Positions 1 through 11,249 of a stretch of DNA of 64,000 nt are shown here, in pieces. The stretch lies in the NCBI RefSeq assembly GCF_014356525.2, contig NC_052511.1, positions 52,298,149 to 52,362,148 on the forward strand. Reading direction: 5' to 3'. The notes under the pieces were generated by a model, which searched no databases, was not told the DNA's origin, and worked only from the letters and a program-made list of their open reading frames with translations. This DNA is from Nilaparvata lugens. Its lineage: Eukaryota; Arthropoda; Insecta; Hemiptera; Delphacidae. The position numbers were made by a program, and so were the translations under genes. Every line of letters begins with the position of its first letter. Positions within the stretch are counted from its first letter, which is position 1.

Positions 1-380
1 TCAATCTTTCTCTCTTCATATCCCATAGTTTCTCTTCATTTATTCCTCTATAATCCCTATCTTATAATCCCTATCTATTTCTCTTTCTCTCCTTCCCTCT
101 ATCTCATTCTCTCCCTTGCTTATCACTTATTCCCCATCTCGATCGTCTAGCAGGATCGCACGACTTCCTTTCAACAGTGTGGAAAACGAACGACTTCAGG
201 AAAGAGAGAAAAGGTGGGATGAGAGAATGAGGGTGATGAAGAGAGAGAAATAGAGGAAGTTGGGAATAGGGAGAAGGAATAAGGAATAGGCTAACGGAAG
301 TGCAACTCCTGTGCAAAACATCCGATTTTTCCCTTTTCTCCCTTCTCTTATTCGTTCGTCGATGTGTCTCTCTTCCTGTA
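1..380. repeat. CT-rich then GA-rich low-complexity DNA
   Basis: A pyrimidine-rich run (about 1-120) is followed by a purine-rich run (about 197-290) and a second pyrimidine run (about 325-380). The opposite-strand asymmetry could let the two halves pair as an imperfect hairpin. Short open frames here are compositional artefacts. Confidence 0.7.
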
Positions 381-984
381 GTATCCTTGGTACAGGTCGT
401 TTGTTAGTCTCAATCACTTTGTAACGGTAAAATAACAGAGAACTTGAGAGGGATATTGAAGAGATGTGATAGGTGAAAATCGTATTTTGACAGAAGCTCT
501 GTTCAGTATTTTATGTTACTCTACAAATATATAGCATACTCTACAAGTATATAAAAGATCATACTTTCCTTGGAAATTATATTAGATCATGTAGGTCGGA
601 GCTCACCTGAAGCTGTAGTTCTATAGGTCTACTTATCTCTCATTTTCATATTTTGGCATGAAAAACAATCCTTTCCTCAGAGATAACATTACATTAGCTT
701 TTTCAACGCAGAGGTGTTTCGCAGAGGTGTCTCATAGCCCACGCACAATCCTGGGGCTCATTCGGGCATCACAATCAGAATGAATCCCCTAGTGTTGTGT
801 TGTGACTAATACTGTGATATTCATTCGTAATAAATGACAAATTCAAGAATTAGTTGAAAATTGTTCAATTTTCCAAATCTTTTCAAAACAGAATCAGACT
901 TGTAATACAACAACAGTAATTCTCTGGTGCATTATCATCATAAAATGAGTTTTTATTCAATTTATTCGATCAATCATCCAATAT
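381..984. other. Unassigned AT-rich DNA
   Basis: I see no coding signature, tandem array or terminal inverted repeat. The stretch is AT-rich single-copy-looking sequence within this window. Confidence 0.5.
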
Positions 985-1200
985 CCAGCAATCAACAATT
1001 TCCAGCGTATGTAAATTTTTGGACTAATATTGAAATTGAACTTTTTACAGTAGAAACATAACCTATTTTTTGGACATGAAACATTATCAAAATTTGGCAA
1101 TGGAATAGTTTCGGGACAAGCCTGTTCAGTTGCTCCTTCCCAATCATATTTATATTATTCTGTAATGTTGTATCCACGAATAATAATAATAATGAATAAT
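985..1200 (+). repeat. Retroposon 3'-end-like repeat, old copy
   Basis: This segment resembles 48890-49081 and 54790-55000. All share a track reading roughly 'ttttggac ... attgaac', then 'ggaatagttt gggctatgcctgt' and 'tcccaatcatatt', before an A/T-rich simple tail (here AATAATAATAATAATG). The shared 3' tail and lack of terminal inverted repeats suggest the 3' end of a LINE or SINE. The copy at 48731-49081 has a clear 7-bp target duplication, which supports retroposition. This copy is the most diverged of the three. Confidence 0.5.
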
Positions 1201-2042
1201 ATCACATAACTTTAACTGATCAGCATCCGGTACTCTCAACTGAAATATTTTGGATCATAAAATGAATTTCCATCTTATTTATTTTATAAATCTTCCAGTA
1301 TTACATAACTTAACTCTCAGAAAAGTACCACAAGGTTACGCAAATTCAGGCTATGTGTGACTACGAAAAAGTGGAATACGAAAAAGTACATTGAATTCTA
1401 GCAACGATTTAGTTAGCTTCATTTCTTCCAATTAAATTCACTTCAATCATCGATGAATATTGTAGACTTTATCAGGCTGAACATTGAAATTATTGTAATT
1501 TTGGGTTCGATTCACGAATTTCCCGCCACCACAGAATCGGTTGCAGAGTGGAACCATGGTCCGTTCTGGGAACAGTCAGCGAGGGAAGTTTGTTTACTCA
1601 TTGAGGTCACTGGAACGAAAATGCACCACCTGAGTCTCCCCCACCCTTTCACCCTTTCCTCCCCCTAAATCACCCTCTTGGGTCGCGGTGCAGGGTTTAT
1701 TTACACTTGCTGAATCAACATTGAATGTGTACGGTCAAGTAGGCTCGATTGAGTTTCGCTCCTCGAACATTCTGTTCTACAAGGTTGTTGTTGAACTGTG
1801 ATTTGCAGGATATTAAAATGTTTTAGTGAAAATAACATGATTTGTTAACATTGAATGAGAGTAACAATCGTCTATCCTGATTCTGAATAGACGGATTATA
1901 GGAATGATTCAGATTATTAAAAGATAGGGATGACATGGATTATCATAAATTAACTATCAAATTGTCTATTCTAATCATGTTCATTTCTAAAAAAACCGAA
2001 TAAAGGATTATTATACTACTTGATATTGGAGTTTACTTCCAG
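1201..2042. other. Unassigned DNA
   Basis: A 71-codon open frame at 1453-1668 has no recognisable domain. Nothing else distinguishes this stretch. Confidence 0.4.
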
Positions 2043-2300
2043 GGGCCCGTTTCACAAAGGTACAAGTAGGTTACAAGTCTTGTTGCCAACCATGGTTTTG
2101 GAGAACAGCTGATTGCGAGCGTTTCACAAAAGCAGAATTTATTGTAAACTTGTAGTTACAATGAATTTCTACAAGTTTACAAGTGATTTGCTTGCTACGA
2201 ACAAGTGTTTCACAAAGATTTTCATTGCAGCCAACAATATTTGTCGAAATTACTTGTTTGTAACTATGAAATTTCTACCGAAGTGGAAAGCTATGTAAAG
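2043..2300 (+). mobile_element. Possible Harbinger/Tourist-like terminus (single end)
   Basis: The sequence beginning GGGCCCGTTTCACAAAGG at about 2043 has the look of a PIF/Harbinger-type terminal inverted repeat. It is followed by short repeated 'acaagtttacaagt' words and two further 'gtttcacaaa' words. I could not find a matching inverted partner nearby, so this is either truncated or coincidental. Confidence 0.3.
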
Positions 2301-2520
2301 GATTTACAAGTGATCATTAAGATGATTTTAAATATTCAATAAATATTTCTAATAATCAAAGAAGCCATATATTCCTCTATAATTCATTATTTTGGAAATG
2401 TATGCATCAGGAAATTGAATTTAATAATTTCCAAAATAGTTATTAATGTGTCACCTCATAGGCTATGTGTACTATAGTATATATAGTATACATTATATAT
2501 AGTACATATACTATATATAT
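2301..2520. other. AT-rich DNA ending in a palindromic TA tract
   Basis: 2470-2520 is a run of TA, TATA and GTATAC words that can fold on itself. It directly abuts the outer end of the retrotransposon LTR at 2521, so it is the insertion-site flank. Confidence 0.5.
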
Positions 2521-4993
2521 TGTGGTGCTCTTCCTGGGGGAGTCACTCTCACCTCCAAGGATAGGACAACACACTTAGGTGATGTAATGCTGTATTAAAT
2601 GCCTCACGTTGGGCCGGCAAATCATGTGGTGCGTTTTTTAATGGCTTCACACATGTAGAGTGAATCTTGTACTGAGTCAATGGAGTAGCGGCTATAAATT
2701 TTGCAATGGCGTGTGAGGACGCTGAGTGAACACCAGACTGATTGACTCACTACAAGACTCAATACAATTGTCGGAATCGCGGGAGGCCTAAACGCTCGCT
2801 CACCCTTGATTCTTCTAATGACAGATTGTATAATGATGAAATTTTTATAAGCAGTGTAGCGATCGCTAAACACTGAAGACGGATACCTTAAAATTATTAC
2901 CTGTGAAGAATGAGCATACAAAATCATACAGGTCGAGCAAAAATCCCGATGTAGATAATTTACGGGACTGCGTCTCTAATAAGTTCTGAAGGATTAAAAT
3001 ACGGTATTTGAACCAAATATCGTTCAGAATATATTCGAGAACAGAGTCTTGTCGGGCTTTAAGCTCTATTGTAGGAATTTATATGATCTATGGCTGCATC
3101 TGCTGTACAATTGATGTGTTCGCTCCAAAGTCGAGGTAGGTAACAGATAAAAGCTGATATATGAGCAGGTAAGGACAAAGAATAAATATCTCGATCTGAC
3201 CCCACTCGCTACATCCACTTAGATCTGTTCCAATATCCAGCTTGATTCAATTATTCCAATGATCGTATTCGATCGGTTCTTGATGATATAGAACGTATCA
3301 GACACAATAATTGACAGGCTTAAGAAATAATCGAACTCAGAAAGCGAATTAACAAAACTGAAATATATTATAATAAAATATGTAATCATACAGTGCAGAT
3401 TCAGAATTTGATTTACAGGTTGATAATAATTTAGCATTAACAGAATAGTTAAAAATTTTCTTGTGCTTGCATGATACCATGCGTGATTCGACAGAATTTT
3501 ACAATTGATAAAATCTAACAGTTTGAAAAAATAGAGAAAAATGAATTATAGAAAATATTTTTAAAATGTTCGGGGTCGTGGTTCAGGCAGCGGAGGATAG
3601 TTAATCAACTACAAATTCTTATAAATTTAATATGAATAAATCCTAGACTCTTAAATGCTAAAGCGCTTGTCGGCGTGGCCAATAATTTAACGAAGAAAAA
3701 TTTATGTTTCTCTGCACTGAAATATTTTCGAAGCGTAGATTGGGGCCCCTTTTAAAACTTATAACTCACGTGAATTTCCTTGGCGGTCGTGGTCTTCTTC
3801 TTTAGATCAAAAATCGTTTGATCGGCGGCAATCCAGGCTTTGGTTTCAGCACGTGGGAAATTTTAATTTAAATATCTCCTTCACCGAATTAATTAAGGAT
3901 AGTTTACTTTAAGCTTTTAAATTTATCGATTGATGAAAACAGAAATTTATAAATAACAAATAGATTGGCCTAAAATATCGGCTCACAAATAGAACATTAA
4001 AAATCGAACAAGAAATTTTACAAATAGGTCTTTGGTAACTATGAAAGAGATCTACACGGTAAGGATTTCAAAAGGGAAGTGCTGCTGTTTTCTCTAAGCT
4101 TTTAGGCTAGACCTTGCTTCTCGGAATCTCAATGTAATAATTTGCATAAAAATTTGCCATTGGTAGAACGCTTGTGACGTAAACATGACGTCAGTGGCAA
4201 GTAGTAGAATACAATTCCTTTAATTACAATAATAATTTAATTTATGTAATTCTTAAAACTGCTTAATCTTCTAGACATAGTTCCTCTCATACAATGTACA
4301 CGTGTTAGTGTAACTGATAAGGCAGGTTGTTGTCTGATAATAGATTAACGTGTGTTGCTTTCAAACGATCACCGTCTTGGTGCTATTTCTATGCACTGTG
4401 ATTGGCTTAGACCTGCCATAGAGATTTAATTACCATGTGGTTCAGTTGAATTAAATTATCAATAAATTAATATTCTTGTACAATTTTTATTAGGTTTGAG
4501 ATTATTATAATTAATTTCTGCCATTTTATCAATAATAGAATTTCATGCTATGACCTATTTAGTTACAATAAGACCTGACGCATAATACAATTTCTTAAAT
4601 AATAAATAATTTCAACAATAATACATACATTTATTTTTTATTTTGAAATTCTTGATCCTTATTGATAGTTTTATAATTTTTAGGAATGATATTTACCTTG
4701 CATGAGAACCGGTATGATATTTGACAATGCTTTGAATCAGTCAGCTGCGTTCGAACTGTTTTAAAAACATCTGATCGATAGTAAACAAAGTGTAACCTCA
4801 AAATCAGTGAGCAATTCGTAAATAATTTGTGCTTTATTCGCAAAATAATTATAATTTTATTGAATAATTTTCCTAGAAAAATATTCAGTACAGAACGGTA
4901 CTCTTATCAAATATACAGTTATTGATAAGTAAGCTTTATCGCTCGGTCGCTAACTATTCCTTTAGCAAATTCTTTCATTTTAAAAGGTAATCA
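2521..4993 (-). repeat. 3' LTR of the gag-only element
   Basis: This is the direct duplicate of 8569-11036. It starts with TG at 2521 on the plus strand and ends with CA at 4992-4993, next to the polypurine tract, giving about 2473 bp. That is long for an insect LTR. Strong identity with the other copy runs to 4927. The last 65 bases differ from the right copy, but both end in AGGTAATCA. A second LTR/primer-site-like junction lies inside the LTR at 2601-2633. Confidence 0.85.
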
Positions 4994-5012
4994 CAATTTT
5001 TCTCTCTTCTCA
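4994..5012 (-). promoter_or_regulatory. Polypurine tract of the LTR element
   Basis: On the minus strand this reads TGAGAAGAGAGAAAAATTG and abuts the TG that begins the 3' LTR. In LTR elements this is where plus-strand DNA synthesis is primed. The position next to TG supports 4993 as the LTR edge. Confidence 0.6.
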
Positions 5013-5169
5013 TGAGATCTATTTGAAAAATTCATCACACAAAAGCCCCCAGGATATTTTAAATAGGTAATTGGGAGACGAGTCGAAACAATGACTATTT
5101 GAAAAATCCGATATTGTGATGAATACACTATTTCATCTCCTTACTTCTACGAAAACTCAACACTTAACA

Positions 5170-5596
5170 CTAAAAACAATATATCGTGCACTTTTGGCTA
5201 CGAAAAATAAATAATTGATTGTTCCTTTCATTGGATACAATCGAAATACAATAATTAATGAGGTCTCTTGGATCCTTCATTAAAACAACTCCACAACTTC
5301 CATTCACGGGTGGCTTATGAGCAGACCCATAACTATAACAACTATACAAGATTTCACATATTACTTCTAAAGATTTGAATAGTATTTGCAACAAATATAG
5401 ACTTTCATCATTTTTTCATAGTTATTACAGGTTTCGACTCTTTGGTTTGGCTTTTACATAAATTGGGTGAGAGTGTGATTTTACTTCGGTGACTTGACAA
5501 TCGTCTACCGTTTGACTCGAGCAATTTCTTATTTGCGCTTAGTACGTTGCGTACAAACAGGATTACACTTGAAATGGCTTTCTTGATTTTTATCAA
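5170..5596 (-). CDS. Two small unrecognised ORFs in the 3' part of the LTR element
   Basis: Two consecutive minus-strand frames (5596-5408, 62 codons; 5394-5170, 74 codons) sit between the gag-like ORF and the 3' LTR, where envelope or accessory genes lie in some elements. I recognise no domain in either. The first begins with a short basic then hydrophobic stretch (MIKIKKAISSVILFVRNVL), which could act as a signal peptide. They may equally be chance frames in AT-rich DNA. Confidence 0.2.
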
Positions 5597-6519
5597 TGTT
5601 GGTTACAAATATTAAGTCCTTAAGATTACATTTATCAATTTGAATTACAATTCATGATCTTTTGATGCAACAGTAATAAATTTCACATTTAAAGGTAAGA
5701 ATTTCATTTTCTTTGGAGTTTTTTAGAGATACATTCATATATGACATAGAACATGCGCATTTCGTGCAAATTAACATAAATATATATTTTTGGTTGTGTT
5801 TTTGCTTATGATTTCACATTAAATAATATGTTACATTAATAATTGAATAACGATATTGCTTGGATTCTATTAACATTGACTCTAGTATTTCGTACACATT
5901 GGTTGGTGGGACGAAGAAAATTATCGAACAGGCGTTGGTTCTGAATAGATTTTTCTATTGATTCTATATTTCGAGGTTATATTTACGCATTTTTTCAAAT
6001 AAACTTTGTTTATTTTCTTTCCTCCTATTCACTACTAATTTCATGTTATTTCTAATTTATAATTATTTTCCGTGGATAATATAATTCTTGTTTTTGTTTT
6101 CCAGTTGGGCGGATATAACTAGGCGATTGTTTCTGTGATGCTTGTAGCACGAGACTGATGGCTTGATCAGGTTGGTAAATTTTTAATGTTGTTTTGCAGT
6201 TTATTTTCTTGATTTAAAGTTGATAATAATTTCTTCATTTGAAGTGGATTGTTGTTTATTAGATGAGATGCGGCGAAGTTTAGGTTATGTTGATTATGAT
6301 TAGGCTGCAGTAAAAAGATGCCAGTATGCAAGGATATGACTCGGTGGGTAGGCTGTGACTATGAGGTGTTTGATGGTTGATGTATTCCACGAATGTAATT
6401 TCTAGTTGATTGAAAAATTATTTCTTCCTTAAGCCCCCATCTAAATTTGATTTCGGTATTCTCAAGGTCTAATTCCAATTTGCGACTATCCGTTTTATTA
6501 AATTTGGCTTAAAACGAAT
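5597..6519. other. Internal noncoding region of the LTR element
   Basis: AT-rich sequence with no pol-like motif in any frame. This is where protease, RT and integrase would be expected in an autonomous element. Confidence 0.6.
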
Positions 6520-6805
6520 GTGCCGGCGGTGTAAATCACTTCTTACATACGTGTTTCCTCTTTGTCGGCCGGTAACATGCAGTTTGATATCCTTAAACCT
6601 GACATGCCGGTGGTGTCTGTGTGTCTTTCCAAATGATATTTTCCTTTTTGCATGCCGGTGTACAGTCTGTTTGATTTCAACCGGACATGACTGCGGTGTG
6701 AATAGATTCTTCTTAATCTTATTTTCCTGTTTTCTTGAATGCTGGTAAAAGATTGATGTAGGATTTCAGCCTTATATGACGGCGGTGTAGATGAATTCTA
6801 TTAGA
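6520..6805 (-). repeat. About 85-bp degenerate tandem repeat spanning the gag 3' end
   Basis: At least three units of about 83-89 bp begin with TGCCGGyGGTGT-like words at 6522, 6604, 6689 and 6780, each with an internal second TGCyGGT word. On the minus strand each unit encodes a variant of HRRHIRLKS. The repeats continue past the stop codon of the gag-like ORF, so the present C-terminus cuts off an older, longer basic repeat domain. Confidence 0.6.
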
Positions 6806-7738
6806 TGGTTTTCTTTTCCATTGAACTGCTATTGTGCTTGTGTGTTGTTTTGATTTATAAGTTTTTACTTTTAGTTGTGATTTCGAGCTGTTGTGGGTTT
6901 CCGTTTTTCTATTGTTTGGCGAACTATCTTCATGAGTGCTGGGTTTTTCTGTTGCAGGTGCTGTCCTCGGTGGATGGGAGATACGTGCGGTCGGCGGTCC
7001 GGGCTGCTCTTCAACGTGGTGGGCAACGTCCTTGGACTCCTGGTGTCCGGCGCGCGGTGGTACGGGCTGTCCCTCTACCTGATGGATGACGTCCTCGGCT
7101 TGGCGGGTGATGTCGTCCGGCTCCTCTTGGCATTCTGCGGGCGGTGATGCGGGCTGTCCCTCTATGCCATGGATGACGTCCTCGGCTTGGCTGGTGATGT
7201 CGTCCGGTCCCTCTCGGCGTTCGGCGGCGTGCGGTGCAACTTCAGTCTTGATATTCTCGGTGGGTTGGTTTTCCATACATGTGTCATGTTCGCCTGCCTG
7301 TTTTATGACCTCCTCCTTGGGTGTGTCTGCCTCTGCATGCATGGGCTCGATCATTAGTTCAATATTGGTTTCCATTGTTTGACATTCCTCCTCAATTTGC
7401 AATGTTACTGTCCTGCTTTCCCCTGCTGCTTCACTCAACCTTTGTTCCTGTTTTTCGAAACCTTGTTCACTTGCTATCCGCATCTGTCGGACTTCTTCAA
7501 TTATTTCTTCATTTGCTCGTGTGTTTCCTTCATATGAATTTTTTACTACTTCCAGGATGATGTTTGCCCAATATAGCGGGATGAGTGTGTGGTTTTCGGT
7601 CAGCGGTGGGGATTCTGTAGTGTGAAGTACAGACGTCTGGACCTCTGGGACGGTGGTGCATGGGCGTTTCTCCTGCGCGACATCTTCCGTCCTTGAAGTC
7701 GCTGATGTGGGCTCCAGGATGCTGTGTGGATCTTCCAT
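6719..7738 (-). CDS. Gag-like protein of the LTR element (339 aa)
   Basis: This is the only substantial ORF between the LTRs and starts about 800 nt after the primer-binding site. Residues about 50-135 are acidic and predicted helical or coiled-coil (LEVVKNSYEGNTRANEEIIE onward). Residues about 170-255 contain three imperfect repeats of about 33 residues built on 'PDDITxQAEDVIHxxEGQP'. From about residue 255 the protein becomes Pro/Ser/Lys-rich, ending in a basic tail with HRRHIRLKS that could bind RNA. No CCHC zinc knuckle and no protease are present. Position, single-ORF layout and acidic-to-basic polarity suggest a capsid/nucleocapsid-like role, but I do not recognise a named Gag family. 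Its GC content is higher than that of the flanks. Confidence 0.55.
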   Translation of the reverse strand: MEDPHSILEPTSATSRTEDVAQEKRPCTTVPEVQTSVLHTTESPPLTENHTLIPLYWANIILEVVKNSYEGNTRANEEIIEEVRQMRIASEQGFEKQEQRLSEAAGESRTVTLQIEEECQTMETNIELMIEPMHAEADTPKEEVIKQAGEHDTCMENQPTENIKTEVAPHAAERREGPDDITSQAEDVIHGIEGQPASPPAECQEEPDDITRQAEDVIHQVEGQPVPPRAGHQESKDVAHHVEEQPGPPTARISHPPRTAPATEKPSTHEDSSPNNRKTETHNSSKSQLKVKTYKSKQHTSTIAVQWKRKPSNRIHLHRRHIRLKSYINLLPAFKKTGK

Positions 7739-8544
7739 GATTTATTTAATGTTATAACGATGCAAGTGTGTTGAAACGACCGCAACATGTGAGGTTATGT
7801 GAAGCGATTATAAGTGAATGATCAAAATTGAAATAGTGTGAAAATTCGTTCAATGAAGAAATACAAAAGTGTGATTCAATAATATGTTCAGTGGTGAAGT
7901 GAATCAAATTAGCAATATCGTTAACATAAAGTGACAATAACATAAAGGATGCACAATGGATAATACAATGACAAAGGTACGTCTCTGATAATTTATTATT
8001 ATTACTATTAAATATTTTACTCTTATAAGTTCTCGCCGCAATTATATATAGGGCTAGTATTCTTCGCAAAATTTTATATAAAAGCAGTGATACTCTGCTT
8101 AAATTATTCCGCAATATATCCGTGATTTAATTTTACTTCCCTCTTTATGTTTTAAAAATTTAAAAATATAAATAACTTCAATCCTCTTTTCTGTAAATTT
8201 TTTAAATTGTTTCAATATAGACCTAATATTCTTCAAATAATATGACCTTTCTTATGGTATTTCTTAAACCTATGACTTATAGTATGACCAATTTTCGAAT
8301 AACACGATAATAAAATTCTGAGTTCGATTTTTTCTCTAAAAATTCATCAATCGATAAATTTCTTTTCCGTTCAAAAATTGGGTATGGTACTTCTTGTTAT
8401 TTTATATAACAGTGAATAGTCAATATTAAGTTCGAAAAAATTCACAATCATGAATTTTTCAAAAAAAAAAATTTTCCCGTTGTCAGCGCTATAGTATACT
8501 GAGCAACTAAATAATCCTCGTAGTCGATTATCCACCCCTTCAAT

Positions 8545-8562
8545 GCCCCACGTTGGGCGCCA
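8545..8562 (-). promoter_or_regulatory. Primer-binding site, tRNA-Lys type
   Basis: On the minus strand this reads TGGCGCCCAACGTGGGGC. From memory this is the 18-nt complement of the 3' end of tRNA-Lys1,2 used by several retroelements. It lies 5 nt (TGATT) inside the 5' LTR edge. It fixes the orientation of the element. Confidence 0.85.
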
Positions 8563-8568
8563 AATCAT

Positions 8569-11036
8569 GTGGTGCTCTTCCTGGGGGAGTCACTCTCACC
8601 TCCAAGGATAGGACAACACACTTAGGGTGATGTAATGCTGTATTTAAATGCCTCACGTTGGGCCGGCAAATCATGTGGTGCGTTTTTTAATGGCTTCACA
8701 CATGTAGAGTGAATCTTGTACTGAGTCAATGGAGTAGCGGCTATAAATTTTGCAATGGCGTGTGAGGACGCTGAGTGAACACCAGACTGATTGACTCACT
8801 ACAAGACTCAATACAATTGTCGGAATCGCGGGAGGCCTAAACGCTCGCTCACCCTTGATTCTTCTAATGACAAATTGTATAATGATGAAATTTTTAATAA
8901 GCAGTGTAGCGATCGCTAAACACTGAAGACGGATACCTTAAAATTATTACCTGTGAAGAATGAGCATACAAAATCATACAGGTCGAGCAAAAATCCCGAT
9001 GTAGATAATTTACGGGACTGCGTCTCTAATAAGTTCTGAAGGATTAAAATACGGTATTTGAACCAAATATCGTTCAGAATATATTTCGAGAACAGAGTCT
9101 TGTCGGGTTTTAAGCTCTATTGTAGGAATTTATATGATCTATGGCTGCATCTGCTGTACAATTGATGTGTTCGCTCCAAATTCGAGGTAGGTAACAGATA
9201 AAAGCTGATATATGAGCAGGTAAGGACAAAGAATAAATATCTCGATCTGACCCCACTCGCTACATCCACTTAGATCTGTTCCAATATCCAGCTTGATTCA
9301 ATTATTCCAATGATCGTATTCGATCGGTTCTTGATGATATAGAACGTATCAGACACAATAATTGACAGGCTTAAGAAATAATCGAACTCAGAAAGCGAAT
9401 TAACAAAACTGAAATATATTATAATAAAATATGTAATCATACAGTGCAGATTCAGAATTTGATTTACAGGTTGATAATAATTTAGTATTAACAGAACAGT
9501 TAAAAATTTTCTTGTGCTTGCATGATACCATGCGTGATTCGACAGAATTTTACAATTGATAAAATCTAACAGTTTGAAAAAATAGTGAAAAAATGAATTA
9601 TAGAAAATATTTTAAAATGCTCGGGGTCGTGGTTCAGGCAGCGGAGGATAGTTAATCAACTACAAATTCTTATAAATTTAATATGAATAAATCCTAGACT
9701 CTTAAATGCTAAAGCGCTTGTCGGCGTGGCCAATAATTTAACGAAGAAAAATTTATGTTTTTCTGCACTGAAATATTTTCGAAGCGTAGATTGGGGCCCC
9801 TTTTAAAACTTATAACTCACGTGAATTCCTTGGCGGTCGTGGTTTTCTTCTTTAGATCAAAAATCGTTTGATCGGCGGCAATCCAGGCTTCGGTTTCAGC
9901 ACGTGGGGAATTTTAATTTAAATATCTCCTTCACCGAATTAATTAAGGGATAGTTTACTTTAAGCTTTTAAATTTATCGATTGATGAAAACAGAAATTAT
10001 AAATAACAAATAGATTGGCCTAAAATATCGGCTCACAAATAGAACATTTAAAAATCGAACAAGAAATTTTACAAATAGGTCTTTGGTAACTATGAAAGAG
10101 ATCTACACGGTAAGGATTTCAAAAGGGAAGTGCTGCTCTTTTCTCTAAGCTTTTAGGCTAGACCTTGCTTCTCGGAATCTCAATGTAATAATTGCATAAA
10201 AATTTGCCATTGGTAGAACGCTTGTGACGTAAACATGACGTCAGTGGCAAGTAGTAGAATACAATTCCTTTAATTACAATAATAATTTAATTTATGTAAT
10301 TCTTAAAACTGCTTAATCTTATAGACATAGTTCCTCTCATACAATGTACATGTGCTAGTGTAACTGATAAGGCAGGGTTGGTGTCTGATAATAGATTAAC
10401 ATGTGTTGCTTTCAAACGATCACCGTCTTGGTGCTATTTCTATGCACTGTGATTGGTTTAGACCTACCAAAGAGATTTAATTACCATGTGGTTCAGTTGA
10501 ATTAAATTATTAATAAATTAATATTCTTGTACAATTTTTATTAGGTTTGAGATTATTATAATTAATTTCTGCCATTTTATCAATAATAGAATTTCATGCT
10601 ATGACCTATTTAGTTACAATAAGACCTGACGCATAATACAATTTCTTAAATAATAAATAATTTCAACAATAATACATACATTTTATTTTTTATTTTGAAA
10701 TTCTTGATCCTTTATTGATAGTTTTATAATTTTTAGGAATGATATTTTACCTTGCATGAGAACCGGTATGATATTTGACAATGCTTTGAATCAGTCAGCT
10801 GCGTTCGAACTGTTTTAAAAACATCTGATCGATAGTAAACAAAGTGTAACCTCAAAATCAGTGAGCGATTCATAAATAATTTGTGCTTTATTCGCAAAAT
10901 AATTATAATTTTATTGAATAATTTTCCTAGAAAAATATTCAGTACAGAACGGTACTCTTATCTAATATACAGTTATTGATAAAAAATTAAACCATAGTTT
11001 TAAAATAGCTAGATCACAATAACACTCAGGTAATCA
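8569..11036 (-). repeat. 5' LTR of the gag-only element
   Basis: Direct duplicate of 2521-4993. Near-identity is continuous to 10981. A 55-bp unmatched stretch follows, ending in AGGTAATCA (11028-11036) as in the other LTR. It contains the same internal junction-like sequence at 8650-8683. The outer edge is less certain than the inner edge. Confidence 0.8.
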
Positions 11037-11249
11037 CTCAGAATTCTAATAATTCTCTATATAATTTCACCACAGCTATATTTCAATATCTTCTATAACT
11101 GCGTCTCTCCTGCATCTTCATCAATTCATCCCCTCGAGAAGTTTAGTAAATTCTAGAAATCTGAAAAAAACACTGTCCCTTCTGAAGAAAGTGGAGGTTT
11201 TGTGAGCTACTGTAGTTGACCATGAGTGATCGTTGGGGTGGAGTTGATG

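Larger units (their letters stand above)
2521..11036 (-). mobile_element. Non-autonomous LTR retrotransposon with gag-like ORF only
   Basis: Two near-identical direct copies (2521-4993 and 8569-about 11036) bound an internal region of about 3.5 kb. On the minus strand the order is 5' LTR, a 5-nt spacer, an 18-nt primer-binding site (8545-8562), a leader of about 800 nt, a gag-like ORF (7738-6719), about 1.7 kb of mostly noncoding DNA, a polypurine tract (5012-4994) and the 3' LTR. No protease, reverse transcriptase, RNase H or integrase motif is visible, so the element should depend on an autonomous partner. No clean target-site duplication is visible: 'tatat' lies left of 2521 and 'ctcag' right of 11036. 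The LTRs differ mainly by single-base indels, suggesting recent insertion or recent gene conversion. Confidence 0.85.

Noticed and set aside
7752..8114. 120-codon frame in the LTR element leader
   Set aside because: AT-rich leader upstream of the gag-like ORF, no domain; probably a chance frame.
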